From assembly GCA_045804965.1 (NCBI GenBank), contig JBJMMD010000022.1, forward strand, positions 1 to 64,000: a DNA stretch of 64,000 nucleotides, in the 5' to 3' direction. The position numbers and the translations under genes were made by a program. The DNA comes from CAVTUU01 sp045804965 (GTDB taxonomy: Bacteria > Chloroflexota > Chloroflexia > Thermomicrobiales > UBA6265). Positions 52,226 to 61,822 of this stretch are shown in pieces. Every line of letters begins with the position of its first letter. The stretch's first letter is position 1. A model generated the notes under the pieces. The model saw only the letters and a program-made list of their open reading frames with translations, was not told the DNA's origin and searched no databases.

Positions 52226-55144
52226 CTAACTCCTGCTCTTTGCTGTCTTGGTCTTGGCTGATGCGGTGGCGGCTTTCGGCTTTCCGTTCGCGCCGGGCGC
52301 GCCGACCGCGCCATTCTTCATCGGTCCGCGGGCGCCGTTCTTGACGCGCGCCAGCGCCGGCGCGTTGGCAAACGCCTCAGCTACGATCCGCGCTTGTTCG
52401 TCGGCGTGACTCTCGGCCGAGCCTTCCGCCGGGCTTGCCCGCTCCGGCCGGCCAATGTAGCCGGTCGGCAACGCGCCCTCCGTGAGCTCACGCAGGCGTG
52501 GTTCTATGTACGACCACGCCCCCATATTGCGGGGCTCTTCCTGGAGCCAGACGATTTCGGCGAGGTTCGGGTAGCGCCCGATGGCGTGACGAAGCGCGCT
52601 GTTCTGGAAGGGCGCAAGCTGCTCGACGCGGACAACTGCGACCTGCTCGGCTGTTTCACGCTGGTCGCTCGCGTTGAGATCGACCGCGACTTTGCCGCTG
52701 CACAACACTAACCGGGTGACCTGAACGCGCCGGTCTTCAGCCCGCGGATCGTCGATCACCGGCTGGAAGGTGCCGGTTGCGAGTTCGTCGATCGAAGATG
52801 CCGCCGCCGGGTTGCGTAGCAGGCTCTTCGGCGTCATCAGCACCAGCGGCCGCGGGTCGATCGCCAGCAGACCGGCTTGCCGCCGCAGCAGGTGGAAATA
52901 CTGCCCGGCGGTGGTGCAGTTTGCGATCCGGATGCTGTCGCCCGCGCTGAGCTGCAAGAACCGCTCGAGACGAGCACTGGAATGCTCGGGTCCCTGACCT
53001 TCGTAGCCATGCGGCAGCAACAAGACGAGCGAAGGCTCCTGCCGCCACTTCGCCCGGGCCGCGACCAAGAATTGGTCGATGATGTTCTGCGCGCCGTTAG
53101 CGAAATCGCCGAACTGCGCTTCCCAGAGCACCAGGGTGTCAGGGGCGTGCACGCTGTAGCCATATTCGAACCCGACCGTCGCCTGCTCCGAAAGCGGGCT
53201 GTTGTAGACGGTGAAGGATGCCTGCGCGCCCGGAAGATGTTGGAGCGGGGTGTACGTTTCGCCCGTATCCGCGCTGTGCAGCACGAGATGACGTTGGCTG
53301 AAGGTGCCGCGTTCGGTGTCCTGTCCGGTGAGACGGATGGGCGTGCCGTCCGCGATGATCGCCGCGAACGCGAGCGATTCGGCATGGGCCCAATCGATCT
53401 TGCCGTCGGGTGTGTCGAGAATCCCGGCTCGGCGCGACCACTGCCGCGCGAGCTTGCCGCTGATCTTGAAGCCGTCCGGAATCGCGTGGATCGCGTTGTG
53501 GTGCTCACGCAGTCGGGCGAGCGGGACCGCGGTTTCAACCTCTCGCCGCTCCAATTGCGCCGCTCCGTCCTCGGCCGGCTGCGCGCTTTCATCGGCGATC
53601 GAGCGCCGCACAGCAGCGAGGCGATCGAGCGCCTCCTTCATCATCGTCTCTGCTTCTTCGGCGGTGACAGTACCGTCCGCGATCAGGCGCTGGGCCCAGA
53701 TATCGCGCACGGTCGGGTGCTGGGCGATGGCCTCGTACATCTTCGGTTGGGTGAAGACTGGCTCGTCGCCTTCGTTGTGACCCCAGCGCCGGTAACCGAT
53801 GAGATCGATCAGGAAATCCTTGCCGAAGCGCTCGCGGTAGGCATTCGCCATCCGCGCCGCCATCAGACACGCTTCGGGATCGTCCGCGTTCACGTGGACG
53901 ATCGGCATCTCGTACCCCTTCGCCAGATCGCTCGCGTAGAGTGTCGAGCGGGCCGAGGTGACATCGGTCGTGAAGCCGATTTGATTGTTGACGATGATGT
54001 GAATCGTGCCGCCTGTGGTGTAGCCAGCGAGGGCGGAGAGGTTGAGGGTCTCGGCGACGATGCCCTGACCTGGGAACGCCGCGTCGCCATGGAGCAGAAT
54101 CGCCAAGCTCCCCTGGGTGTCACGGGTGGCCTCGCCTGGCTGGTTCCGCACATCTTGTGACGCTCGGACCATCCCTTCGACCACGGGATTGACGGCTTCG
54201 AGGTGGCTTGGGTTCGGGGCGAGCACGAGTGGCACCTCGACCATCATTCCTTGCTGACCGCGCAGCAAACGGGCGCCGAGGTGATATTTCACGTCGCCGG
54301 TCCAACCGTCATCAGCTGGTCCCACATGCGACGGCGACGCTTGTCGCTTCTTTCCTTCGAATGCGGCGACGATTGTGCGGTACGGCGTGCCCAGCACGTG
54401 GGTCATCACGTTCAGCCGGCCGCGGTGGGCCATACCGACGACAACTTCGCGCGTACCAGCACCAGCAGCGGCATGAACATGCTCGTCGAGCATGGGGATC
54501 AGAATGTCATTACCTTCGACTGAGAATCGCTTCGCGCCGAGATAGGTCTGATGGAGAAAACGTTCGAAACTTTCGACTTCGGTCAAGCGCCGCAAGAGCG
54601 CGCGTTTGGCCAGCGTATCCGCCGGTACCGCATAGGTTCGCGATTCGACCGCATTGTTCAGCCAGAACCGCTCCTCCGCCACCTGAATATGATCGAAATC
54701 GAACCCGGCTGTTCCGGAATAGATCTCGCGTAGCCGCGCGATGGCGTCGGCAGCGTTCGCCGCGCCCTCCGCAGCTGGACCCCCGACCACGCGGGCCGGC
54801 ACTTTGGCCAAATCCGGTTCGGCGACCCCATGAAACGCAGGATCGAGCTCGGGTGCTCCGGGAGGTTGTGAGCCGAGCGGATCGAGGTTGGCGGCAAGAT
54901 GGCCATATTCTCGGATCGCCTGCGCCAGCGCCGTGACTCCTACGATCCTGTCAATGGCTGCCGTATCAAGTGGACCAGTGGTGATCGTCGGCGTCGCGCC
55001 GTTGACCGTTGGGGGAGTCGCATCGAAGTTGGCGAAGAAGGTTCGCGTCTCCGCGTCAACTGAGGTCGGATCGGCGAGATATCGATCGTAGAGCTCAAGC
55101 ACATAGCCGGCATTGGGTCCATAAAAAGCGCGCAAGTCGCTCAT
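52226..55144 (-). CDS. sucA: 2-oxoglutarate dehydrogenase E1
   Basis: 972 residues from ATG 55144 with GAGG upstream; full E1o length. N-terminal DLRAFYGPNAGYVLELYDRY, thiamine diphosphate region VVGMAHRGRLNVMTHVLG and GDAAFPGQGIVAETLNLSAL, NNQIGFTTD, RRWGHNEGDEP and the C-terminal half HGYEGQGPEHSSARLERFL. It decarboxylates 2-oxoglutarate and passes the succinyl group to SucB. No lipoyl domain is fused, so it is not the kgd-type multifunctional enzyme. Lpd (E3) is not here. Confidence 0.95.
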   Translation of the reverse strand: MSDLRAFYGPNAGYVLELYDRYLADPTSVDAETRTFFANFDATPPTVNGATPTITTGPLDTAAIDRIVGVTALAQAIREYGHLAANLDPLGSQPPGAPELDPAFHGVAEPDLAKVPARVVGGPAAEGAANAADAIARLREIYSGTAGFDFDHIQVAEERFWLNNAVESRTYAVPADTLAKRALLRRLTEVESFERFLHQTYLGAKRFSVEGNDILIPMLDEHVHAAAGAGTREVVVGMAHRGRLNVMTHVLGTPYRTIVAAFEGKKRQASPSHVGPADDGWTGDVKYHLGARLLRGQQGMMVEVPLVLAPNPSHLEAVNPVVEGMVRASQDVRNQPGEATRDTQGSLAILLHGDAAFPGQGIVAETLNLSALAGYTTGGTIHIIVNNQIGFTTDVTSARSTLYASDLAKGYEMPIVHVNADDPEACLMAARMANAYRERFGKDFLIDLIGYRRWGHNEGDEPVFTQPKMYEAIAQHPTVRDIWAQRLIADGTVTAEEAETMMKEALDRLAAVRRSIADESAQPAEDGAAQLERREVETAVPLARLREHHNAIHAIPDGFKISGKLARQWSRRAGILDTPDGKIDWAHAESLAFAAIIADGTPIRLTGQDTERGTFSQRHLVLHSADTGETYTPLQHLPGAQASFTVYNSPLSEQATVGFEYGYSVHAPDTLVLWEAQFGDFANGAQNIIDQFLVAARAKWRQEPSLVLLLPHGYEGQGPEHSSARLERFLQLSAGDSIRIANCTTAGQYFHLLRRQAGLLAIDPRPLVLMTPKSLLRNPAAASSIDELATGTFQPVIDDPRAEDRRVQVTRLVLCSGKVAVDLNASDQRETAEQVAVVRVEQLAPFQNSALRHAIGRYPNLAEIVWLQEEPRNMGAWSYIEPRLRELTEGALPTGYIGRPERASPAEGSAESHADEQARIVAEAFANAPALARVKNGARGPMKNGAVGAPGANGKPKAATASAKTKTAKSRS

Positions 55145-55602
55145 GAGAAGCCTCACCTAGGTCTGAGCGTCCGGAGGTGCCGGCGCTCGTCGCCGGTCCG
55201 TGGCGCTCAACGTGCGACATCCACCGTACGTTGCCGCACTGTGCATGCCTGCGTCGGAGTCGCCGCACCGGTTGCCCAAAGGCGTTGTTCGATGGGCACA
55301 AAGACGGTCGCGCAAAGTCCGCACGCGCGTGGGAGAATAGCACACCCTTCAAGCCAGAGGGTCCGCCCACAGGTCCCCCTTTGCGCTGCTTCCGGTCCCG
55401 CCATCGAGATTGAGAAAAACCTCGTTGCGGCCATCAAACCCGCAACCAGATTCCATACCCACGAGCAGCTCGCGGCCAGGTTCGAGACTACCAAGTTAGG
55501 AAACGATGCACATCCATACACATGCGTATTTGGCGTCAAGTTGCACCTGATAGTCAAACTCCACGTAATCGCTTTCCCGACGGTCTGCCGAGCTTTCACG
55601 CC
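55145..55602. other. Intergenic between sucA and a membrane-protein gene
   Basis: 458 bases, divergent neighbours. No supported gene, no dispersed repeat of the common types. Promoters of both genes should lie here; none was identified with confidence. Confidence 0.5.
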
Positions 55603-56244
55603 ATGCGGGTAGTGATGATGAACGCGCAGATGAGCCGCCACCAATCGTCGTCCCACCTTGTCATTTTCGCGGCCGCGAGCTGGGCGTTCTGTGCGTTGGT
55701 GGTCCTTCTCGTCAACGGGCGCTGGCCAACCTCACGCAACAACTTTGAAGGCGAGGCGACCACGCTCGGCGCGCTCGGTTTTGCCGCCGCCATCGTCGCT
55801 CCGCTCTTGCTGCTCATCGGCTCCTTCCGGCTTCGAGATGACGCGCAGCGGCGAGCGGTGTGGCTTGGCTGCGGTCTGTTTGCGATCATCCTGGCGGCAA
55901 TCACGATGTTCAGCGTCGGCTCGGTGTTTCTTGTTCTGGCCGGAATCCTGGGCTGGGCGTGGTGGACCACCAGACGGACCAGCCCTTCCTTTCGCACCTG
56001 GACCTCTTCACTGCTCAGTGGATGGATCGTGGGGGCGTCCACAATCGCCCTCTGGATGCTGTTCTTGCGGGACACGCCCATGTGCTGGAATGCCTCCGGG
56101 TGGTCCCCGACGGCCTCGGCTACCCATGTGGATTGCACCAGCGACATCGTCGATTCGTTGGAAGGCGCGCTGGCACTCGGCGTTCTTGCGCTCGGGTTTG
56201 CCGGCGTCACGGCCATCCTCTGCATGTGGCCCCCGAGCGACTAA
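55603..56244 (+). CDS. Membrane protein of unknown function
   Basis: 213 residues from ATG 55603; in-frame ATGs at 55615 and 55618 are alternatives because the ribosome site is weak. Six or so helices (HLVIFAAASWAFCALVVLLV, LGALGFAAAIVAPLLLLIGS, LGCGLFAIILAAITMFSVGS, LLSGWIVGASTIALWMLFLR). A short Cys-containing loop (MCWNASGWSPTAS) could lie outside. No known family. Confidence 0.65.
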   Translation: MRVVMMNAQMSRHQSSSHLVIFAAASWAFCALVVLLVNGRWPTSRNNFEGEATTLGALGFAAAIVAPLLLLIGSFRLRDDAQRRAVWLGCGLFAIILAAITMFSVGSVFLVLAGILGWAWWTTRRTSPSFRTWTSSLLSGWIVGASTIALWMLFLRDTPMCWNASGWSPTASATHVDCTSDIVDSLEGALALGVLALGFAGVTAILCMWPPSD

Positions 56245-56263
56245 CCAACCGCGGAGTCACCCA

Positions 56264-56364
56264 CCGTAGGGGCGCAAAGCTTGCGCCCAGGGTCGCAGGC
56301 AATCCGGCGTGGCAATGACGAACTCCGTCCGTCACCACTCGGGCGCAAGCCTTGCGCCCCTACA
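56264..56364. repeat. Two dispersed CGCAAG...GCGCCCCTAC repeats
   Basis: Two inverted copies (about 56264-56290 and 56336-56364) of the GTAGGGGCGC...GCGCCCCTAC family; a CCCTC...GAGGG-type repeat follows at about 56390-56460. All lie between genes. Confidence 0.6.
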
Positions 56365-56471
56365 TGACACGGTTCATGCTCCTCGGACCTTCGCCCTGCG
56401 CACCAGGGAGAGGGCGGCGCGAAGCGCCGGGTGAGGGTTATTGCCGGGAGAGGGCTGCCTCACGAAAACCA

Positions 56472-56500
56472 CGGCCCCTGGAAACGCGTTCCAGGGGCCG
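56472..56500 (-). terminator. Terminator of secreted cupredoxin gene
   Basis: CGGCCCCTGGAA (56472-56483) pairs perfectly with TTCCAGGGGCCG (56489-56500) around a 5-base loop. On the minus strand GGTTTTCG follows soon after. It lies 25 bases beyond the stop at 56526. Confidence 0.75.
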
Positions 56501-56525
56501 CGGTCGGTACGTACAATGCGCGAGG

Positions 56526-57344
56526 TTATTGGACCGTAATCGTCCCGTGCATGTTCGCGTGGTACTCGCAGTGATAGTCGTAAGTTCCGGCCTTGTCGAA
56601 GGTGAAGCTGTAGCTCTTGCCCTGATCGAGCTTGCCCGATTGGAACGCTCCGTCGTTCGACGTCGCGGTGTGCGGGGCCGAGTCCTGGTTGGTCCAGGTC
56701 ACGGTTGTGCCGACGGGAATCGTGAGCGTTGGCGGATTGAACGCAAAGCCCTGGATCGTCACCGCTTGCTCAGTCGCTCCACCATTCGTGCTCGCCGCTG
56801 GGCTCGCGGCCGGAGTCGCCGCGCCGCCCTCCGCACCGGTCTCAGTCAGGCCGACGAGCACAGTTGTGGTGCCGTCGCCGTTGTCGCGCAACCAAGCGAT
56901 GCCGGAATAGCCGGAATTATTGAGTTCGGCCAGCCCGATCGCCAAGGTGCCGCCGACGACTTGGCCGCCGATGTTGCCACAGGCTATGTAATTGCCGATG
57001 TTTTCCTTGCTCTCATGGACGTTGATCGCGTAGGCCTCGCCGACGAGATCTTCAAGCGTTGTCTTCACGACTGTCGTGCTCGTCTGCACGGGAATCGCGT
57101 CGGATGCGCCCATTTGCTGGCCGGAGACCGGCGTCCCCATCATCGTGCCGCCGCCGACATTGTCGAGCGGATACACCACATCGCCGAGCCCGGAGCCGCA
57201 CGTCCCGTCATGGATATGTGCCGGATGCGACTCCTGGTCTTCCTGCGCCTTGGTTGGACTACCAAAACCGATCATCAGACCACTGACCACCGCGAATGCC
57301 GCAAGCAGCACCGCGATTGGCATCAATCTTCGCCGAAAAAACAT
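56526..57344 (-). CDS. Secreted plastocyanin-like cupredoxin protein
   Basis: 272 residues from ATG 57344 after AAGGAGGATG. Basic N-terminus and a membrane/signal helix (RLMPIAVLLAAFAVVSGLMI). Then a His-rich section (HPAHIHDGTCGSGLGDVVYP) of the SOD/CHRD-like type, a Thr/Ala/Pro linker and a C-terminal cupredoxin (about 185-272) with ligands SAPHTATSN and YDYHCEYHANMHG (His, Cys, His, Met). A blue copper electron carrier or copper store facing outside is expected. Confidence 0.85.
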   Translation of the reverse strand: MFFRRRLMPIAVLLAAFAVVSGLMIGFGSPTKAQEDQESHPAHIHDGTCGSGLGDVVYPLDNVGGGTMMGTPVSGQQMGASDAIPVQTSTTVVKTTLEDLVGEAYAINVHESKENIGNYIACGNIGGQVVGGTLAIGLAELNNSGYSGIAWLRDNGDGTTTVLVGLTETGAEGGAATPAASPAASTNGGATEQAVTIQGFAFNPPTLTIPVGTTVTWTNQDSAPHTATSNDGAFQSGKLDQGKSYSFTFDKAGTYDYHCEYHANMHGTITVQ

Positions 57345-57900
57345 GTCCTCATCCTCCTTGAAATGTAGAGTACCGAACACGCGTTCGGCTTCCCCAAAGC
57401 CCGGGGCCACGAGAACGCCAAATTCTTACGCATCACCGTCTCCGCCGGATGGTTCGGCCAGAAAATGCTCAGCGTATCCCGCACAAACCTTGCCGTCATT
57501 CTGCCCGCCGCCCACGCCATTCTGAGCGCCCGTCTCTTCGTCATATTGACCACCCCACCCTCGTCATTCTGAGCGAAGGCGAAGAACCTGGCCCTGCCCA
57601 TCACCGCCTCGATCAAAGCCAGATACCTCGGCAGGCTCGGCTAGATTGGGCGGTTTGACAGGCTGCGAGGGCTTTGTTAGCCTGCCTGCCCGTAAGGCTC
57701 CACTTGAATTGCGGCTCCTGGCAACGGACCGATTCGCTTGGGGCTCCGGCGCTGTCGCGACGGCAGGCTTTATCGAACCCGAACGTTCCGAATGGATCGT
57801 TCCGCGCTCTCAAAATTTCCCTGCGACGGGAAACGCGTTTTCCTTGATCGCCCGGTCGCACCTGGGGGTGAGATTCAAACACAACGAGGAGGAATGAACG
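57345..57900. other. Intergenic upstream of peptide transporter
   Basis: 556 bases; no supported gene. One GTCATTCTGAGCGAAG-type repeat at 57562-57590, and a partial relative at about 57515-57545. The GAGGAGGAATG ribosome site at about 57886-57896 belongs to the gene starting at 57901. Confidence 0.5.
57562..57590 (+). repeat. Dispersed GTCATTC...GAAGAACCTG repeat
   Basis: Copy of the family also seen at 23759, 28781 and 36164. It reads GTCATTCTGAGCGAAGGCGA then AGAACCTGG. Confidence 0.7.
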
Positions 57901-59574
57901 ATGGCAGATCATCGAACATCCGGACATGAGCGCGACGAAGCGCTCGCTCGCATCTCCCGTCGCGGGTTCGTCGGCGGGGCAGCAGCTTCCGCCGCTGCCC
58001 TGGCCGTCGGCGGTCCACAACTCGCCGGGGCCGCGCCCGGTGTCACATCGTCCGTTCGCGCGCTCAACCAGGCTGATGACTCGACGATCATCATCGGTAC
58101 TCTGGGTGAGGCGCACACGATCAACCCGTTTCTGACCGACGACTCCGAGGGCGATTGGCGCTGCAAGATGCTCTTCGACGAGTTCGTCCATATCAACCCC
58201 AAGAACTATGCCCCGGAACCCGGTATCGCCGCCGAGTGGACGCTCGACAATCTGACCTACACTTTCAAGCTGCAGCCCAACGCCAAGTTTTCGGACGGCA
58301 GCGATGTTACGGCCGACGATGTCGCGTTCACGATCAAGGGCTTCCTACCGAAGGAGGTCGGCGCCGTCCGCCAGTCGAAATATCTGACCATCGAGGGCGC
58401 GTCCGACTACGCCGATGGCAAGGCGGACGATGTCTCCGGGATCAAGGTGATCGATCCGAAAACCTTATCGGTCACGCTGGCGAAACCGGACGCCCCATTC
58501 CTCTTCAATATGCGCTACATCTGGGTCGTGCCGAAGGCACAACTCGAAGGCAAAGACCTCACCAACGACCCGTTCTTCGAAAAGCCGATTGGCGCCGGAC
58601 CTTACGTCTTCCAAAAGTGGGATCGCGACGCCGACTTCGTCGCGACGAAGAATCCGAACTACTGGCAAACGGGCAAGCCCGCCATCGCCAGCTTCACCCA
58701 CCGGACCATCCCCGATGCCAACAGTCTCGTGCTCGCCCTGCAATCCAAGGATATCGACGCCTCCAACTATCCTGCCCCGACCGCGAAGGATGAGCTGGCG
58801 AAGGATGAGGACCTGAACATAGTGATTCCGCCGTTCGCCTCGCCGAATGGCTGGATGTTCAACCTGGCGCACGAGTGGCTCGGCAAGAAGGAAGTGCGGA
58901 CGGCGATCGCGATGGCAATCAACACCAAGCAGTTCGCCGCCGACTCTCTGCTTGGCATCGGCAAACCGGGCAACGGCCCGATCGCGCCGGATAGCTGGGC
59001 GTATGACAAGGACTTGAAGCCGATCCCGTACGACGTTGAGGGCGCCAAGGCGCTGATTGCCAAAGCCGGTATGCCAGATGGGACGAAGATCCGGTTTATG
59101 GTCAACCAGGGCAACGTCCTCCGCGAGGACTGGCTCACCTTCTCGCAGCAGGCGCTGAAGGAGATCGGAATCGACGTGGTTCCGGAGGATATCGAGTACG
59201 CGACGCTGGTCGACCGCGTCACCAAGAACAAGGACTACGATGCCACCGGCGTCGATTTCGCCGGCGTCACTGCCGATCCGAGCGAACTGTACGATCAGTT
59301 CTACAGCACCTCGCAAGGCAACTACATGAACTACAAGAACCCGGAGCTCGACGACCTGCTGACGGCGGCCCGCGAAGAGCTCGACATGGAGAAGGCCAAG
59401 GACCTCTACAAGCAGATCCAAGCGATCATCGTGGCCGACGTGCCGATGTTCTACGCTTGGTACCGGCCGTTCCTCCACGTTGTGCGCAAGGGTTACGAAG
59501 GGTACGAGGACTCCGACAGCGCCGCGTTCGGCATGTTCCAGACGCTGGAAGATTGGACGTATACCGGGTCGTAG
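57901..59574 (+). CDS. Peptide ABC transporter substrate-binding protein
   Basis: 557 residues, family 5 (DppA/OppA). The N-terminus carries a Tat signal (ISRRGFVGGAAASAAALAVG), so it is exported folded. Mature fold: GTLGEAHTINPFLTDDSEGD, YAPEPGIAAEWTLDNLTYTF, KFSDGSDVTADDVAFTIKGF, the typical block around residues 60-140. GAGGAGGAATG is the ribosome site. It should bind oligopeptides or similar solutes outside the membrane for the permeases downstream. Confidence 0.92.
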   Translation: MADHRTSGHERDEALARISRRGFVGGAAASAAALAVGGPQLAGAAPGVTSSVRALNQADDSTIIIGTLGEAHTINPFLTDDSEGDWRCKMLFDEFVHINPKNYAPEPGIAAEWTLDNLTYTFKLQPNAKFSDGSDVTADDVAFTIKGFLPKEVGAVRQSKYLTIEGASDYADGKADDVSGIKVIDPKTLSVTLAKPDAPFLFNMRYIWVVPKAQLEGKDLTNDPFFEKPIGAGPYVFQKWDRDADFVATKNPNYWQTGKPAIASFTHRTIPDANSLVLALQSKDIDASNYPAPTAKDELAKDEDLNIVIPPFASPNGWMFNLAHEWLGKKEVRTAIAMAINTKQFAADSLLGIGKPGNGPIAPDSWAYDKDLKPIPYDVEGAKALIAKAGMPDGTKIRFMVNQGNVLREDWLTFSQQALKEIGIDVVPEDIEYATLVDRVTKNKDYDATGVDFAGVTADPSELYDQFYSTSQGNYMNYKNPELDDLLTAAREELDMEKAKDLYKQIQAIIVADVPMFYAWYRPFLHVVRKGYEGYEDSDSAAFGMFQTLEDWTYTGS

Positions 59575-59900
59575 GGCGTTCCCTCACCCCTTGATCCCCT
59601 CTCCCGTGCACGGGAGAGGGGAATCGTCACTTCGGCTCAGGCAAGACGAAGCAAGCAGTTGTCGAGGCGGCACTCTCAGTCCTTCTCCATCGCAAGGGAG
59701 AGGGTGGCCCGAAGGGTCGGGTGAGGGAGTTATGGCGGGATTCGACCGCGCTGTGTTGGACTCGCAGCCCCGTCCACCAGCACGCCTTTCAGTCCTGGAA
59801 AGGTTGGGAGGACGTAGCCGGGGAAGGGTGCTTCAGCCCCGGAACGTTTTCGTTACTTGTCGCCTGGGGAATTGACTGAGGGGCGGTTGAGGAGCGCTGG
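59575..59900. other. Intergenic inside ABC operon with GC repeats
   Basis: 326 bases between the binding-protein and permease genes, with two CCCTC...GAGGG-type repeats (59581-59624 and 59679-59734) and a ccggggaagg...ccccgg hairpin near 59818-59842. Not a gene; such repeats may damp transcript read-through to the permeases. Confidence 0.55.
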
Positions 59901-60875
59901 ATGACCGCGGATTCCTGGGCCTATCTCGCACGCCGAGTGCTCCAACTCATCCCGCTCCTCTTCGGGCTCAGCGTCATCATGTTCATGCTGATTCACATCG
60001 CGCCGGGCGATCCCGCGCTCGCGATGATGAGCCCGAACGCCGCCAACAACCCGCAATACCTCGAACAAACCCGCAAGAACATGGGCCTCGACAAGCCTCT
60101 CCCGGTGCAATATGTGAAATGGGCCGGCAACCTGCTGCAAGGCGATTTCGGTACGGCCTACACCTTCGGCCGCAAGCCGGTCTTTGATTTGATTGGCCAG
60201 CGGTTTTGGTCGACGGTTGAGCTGCAGGCGATCGCGCTCTTTCTTGGCATCTTCATCGCCGTGCCCGTCGGCATCATCTCGGCTACCCGCCAATACTCCG
60301 CGATCGACAATACCGTTACCGTCGGATCGTTCATTGGCCTCGCGCTGCCCAACTTCTGGCTCGCCCTGCTCCTCCAAATCTGGATCGCGGTGCGGCTGGG
60401 TTGGTTGCCGGTAATCAGCACCGGGCAGGCTGATGCCCCATTCCCCGAGCGCATCAAATACTTCATCATGCCGGTGATCGTGCTCGCTCTGCCCAACATC
60501 GCGTATTTCGCCCGCTTTATGCGCTCGTCCATGCTCGAAGTCGTCAATCAGGATTACGTCACCGTCGCCCGGTCAAAAGGACTCGACGACCGCGCGGTGC
60601 TGTATGGACATGCCCTGCGGAACGCGTTGATCCCGATGGTGACCGTTATCGGCTTGCAGTTGCCGCGGATTCTCGGCGGCGCGGTCATTATCGAGCAGAT
60701 TTTCGCCTGGCCCGGTCTCGGCCAGCTCGCCTACAAAGCGATCGGCCAACGCGACTATCCGGTCATCCTCGGGATTACGATGATCACCGGCGCCGCGGTG
60801 ATGGTAGTGAACATCCTGACCGACTTTATCTATGTCCTCGTCGATCCCCGCGTCTCGCTGACGAGCCGGGCCTGA
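59901..60875 (+). CDS. Peptide ABC transporter permease (DppB type)
   Basis: 324 residues with six membrane helices. N-terminal RRVLQLIPLLFGLSVIMFML and the late EAA-type loop YVTVARSKGLDDRAVLYGHALRNALIPMV are diagnostic. ATG 59901 is preceded by GAGGAGCG. It forms the channel with the DppC-type permease. Confidence 0.92.
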   Translation: MTADSWAYLARRVLQLIPLLFGLSVIMFMLIHIAPGDPALAMMSPNAANNPQYLEQTRKNMGLDKPLPVQYVKWAGNLLQGDFGTAYTFGRKPVFDLIGQRFWSTVELQAIALFLGIFIAVPVGIISATRQYSAIDNTVTVGSFIGLALPNFWLALLLQIWIAVRLGWLPVISTGQADAPFPERIKYFIMPVIVLALPNIAYFARFMRSSMLEVVNQDYVTVARSKGLDDRAVLYGHALRNALIPMVTVIGLQLPRILGGAVIIEQIFAWPGLGQLAYKAIGQRDYPVILGITMITGAAVMVVNILTDFIYVLVDPRVSLTSRA

Positions 60876-60889
60876 GAGAGCACCATTCG

Positions 60890-61822
60890 ATGGCCATCGA
60901 GCACGAAACATCGGCGATAGGAACGCGAACAGCCGTCGAACGGACCGCAGCGGCCGGCGGGCTCGCCGCCCGGCCGCGCTCGCAAAAATGGGTTGCCGTT
61001 CGTCAGTTCCGCAGGAACCGGCTCGCGGTGGCGGGAATGCTCATCATTCTCATCCTCTACGCCGCCGCTATCGCCGCCCCGCTCATCTCCCGCTACGACT
61101 ACCAGGCGATTCAGGCGGGAATGCGGGACAAGCCGCCATCCGCCGAGCACTGGCTTGGCACCGATCGCAACGGCCGCGATGTCTACGCTCGTCTCATCAA
61201 GGGTGGACAAGTGTCCCTCGCCGCGGGCTTTGCCTCGGTGGTCATCATCATGAGCGTCGGCGTCACGCTCGGTGCGATCTCCGGCTTTTTCGGGGGTTGG
61301 GTCGATACGCTCGTCATGCGCTTCACCGACATCTTGCTCGCCGTCCCCCTCATCCTCCTCCTGATCACGGCCGCATCCCTGTTCGCGCCAGGGTTGAAAA
61401 CCACCATTATCGTCATCGGTCTCACCTCGTGGCCGGGCGCCGCTCGCCTCGTCCGTGGTCAATTCTTGGGACTGAAGAACCAGGAGTTCGTCACCGCCGC
61501 CCGCGCCATCGGCGCGAATCCAGTCAGGATCATGGCCCGTCACCTCTTGCCGAACAGCCTCGCCATCATCATTGTCGAAGCTACCCTCTGGCTCTCATAC
61601 GCGATCATTCTCGAATCGAGCCTCAGCTACCTCGGGCTCGGCGTCGTCATTCCCACCCCGTCCTGGGGCAACATGCTGCAAGATGGCCAAAAGGAACTGC
61701 TGAGCGGCGCCTGGTGGCTGACTCTCTTCCCCGGCCTCGCCATCTTCATCACGGTCCTCTGCTTCAATCTCCTGGGCGACGGGCTGCGCGATGCGCTCGA
61801 TCCCCGCCACCGCAAACGATGA
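60890..61822 (+). CDS. Peptide ABC transporter permease (DppC type)
   Basis: 310 residues. Variable, Ala/Thr-rich first 30 residues, then VRQFRRNRLAVAGMLIILIL, WLGTDRNGRDVYARLIKGG and the EAA loop FVTAARAIGANPVRIMARHL, as in DppC/OppC. Its stop is shared by the DCC gene start (ATGA overlap), so they are translated together. ATPase subunits (DppD/F) are absent from the window. Confidence 0.92.
   Translation: MAIEHETSAIGTRTAVERTAAAGGLAARPRSQKWVAVRQFRRNRLAVAGMLIILILYAAAIAAPLISRYDYQAIQAGMRDKPPSAEHWLGTDRNGRDVYARLIKGGQVSLAAGFASVVIIMSVGVTLGAISGFFGGWVDTLVMRFTDILLAVPLILLLITAASLFAPGLKTTIIVIGLTSWPGAARLVRGQFLGLKNQEFVTAARAIGANPVRIMARHLLPNSLAIIIVEATLWLSYAIILESSLSYLGLGVVIPTPSWGNMLQDGQKELLSGAWWLTLFPGLAIFITVLCFNLLGDGLRDALDPRHRKR

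Noticed and set aside
57646..57897. An 83-residue frame just before the peptide-binding protein
   Set aside because: No ribosome site or family, and it ends in the ribosome site of the next gene.
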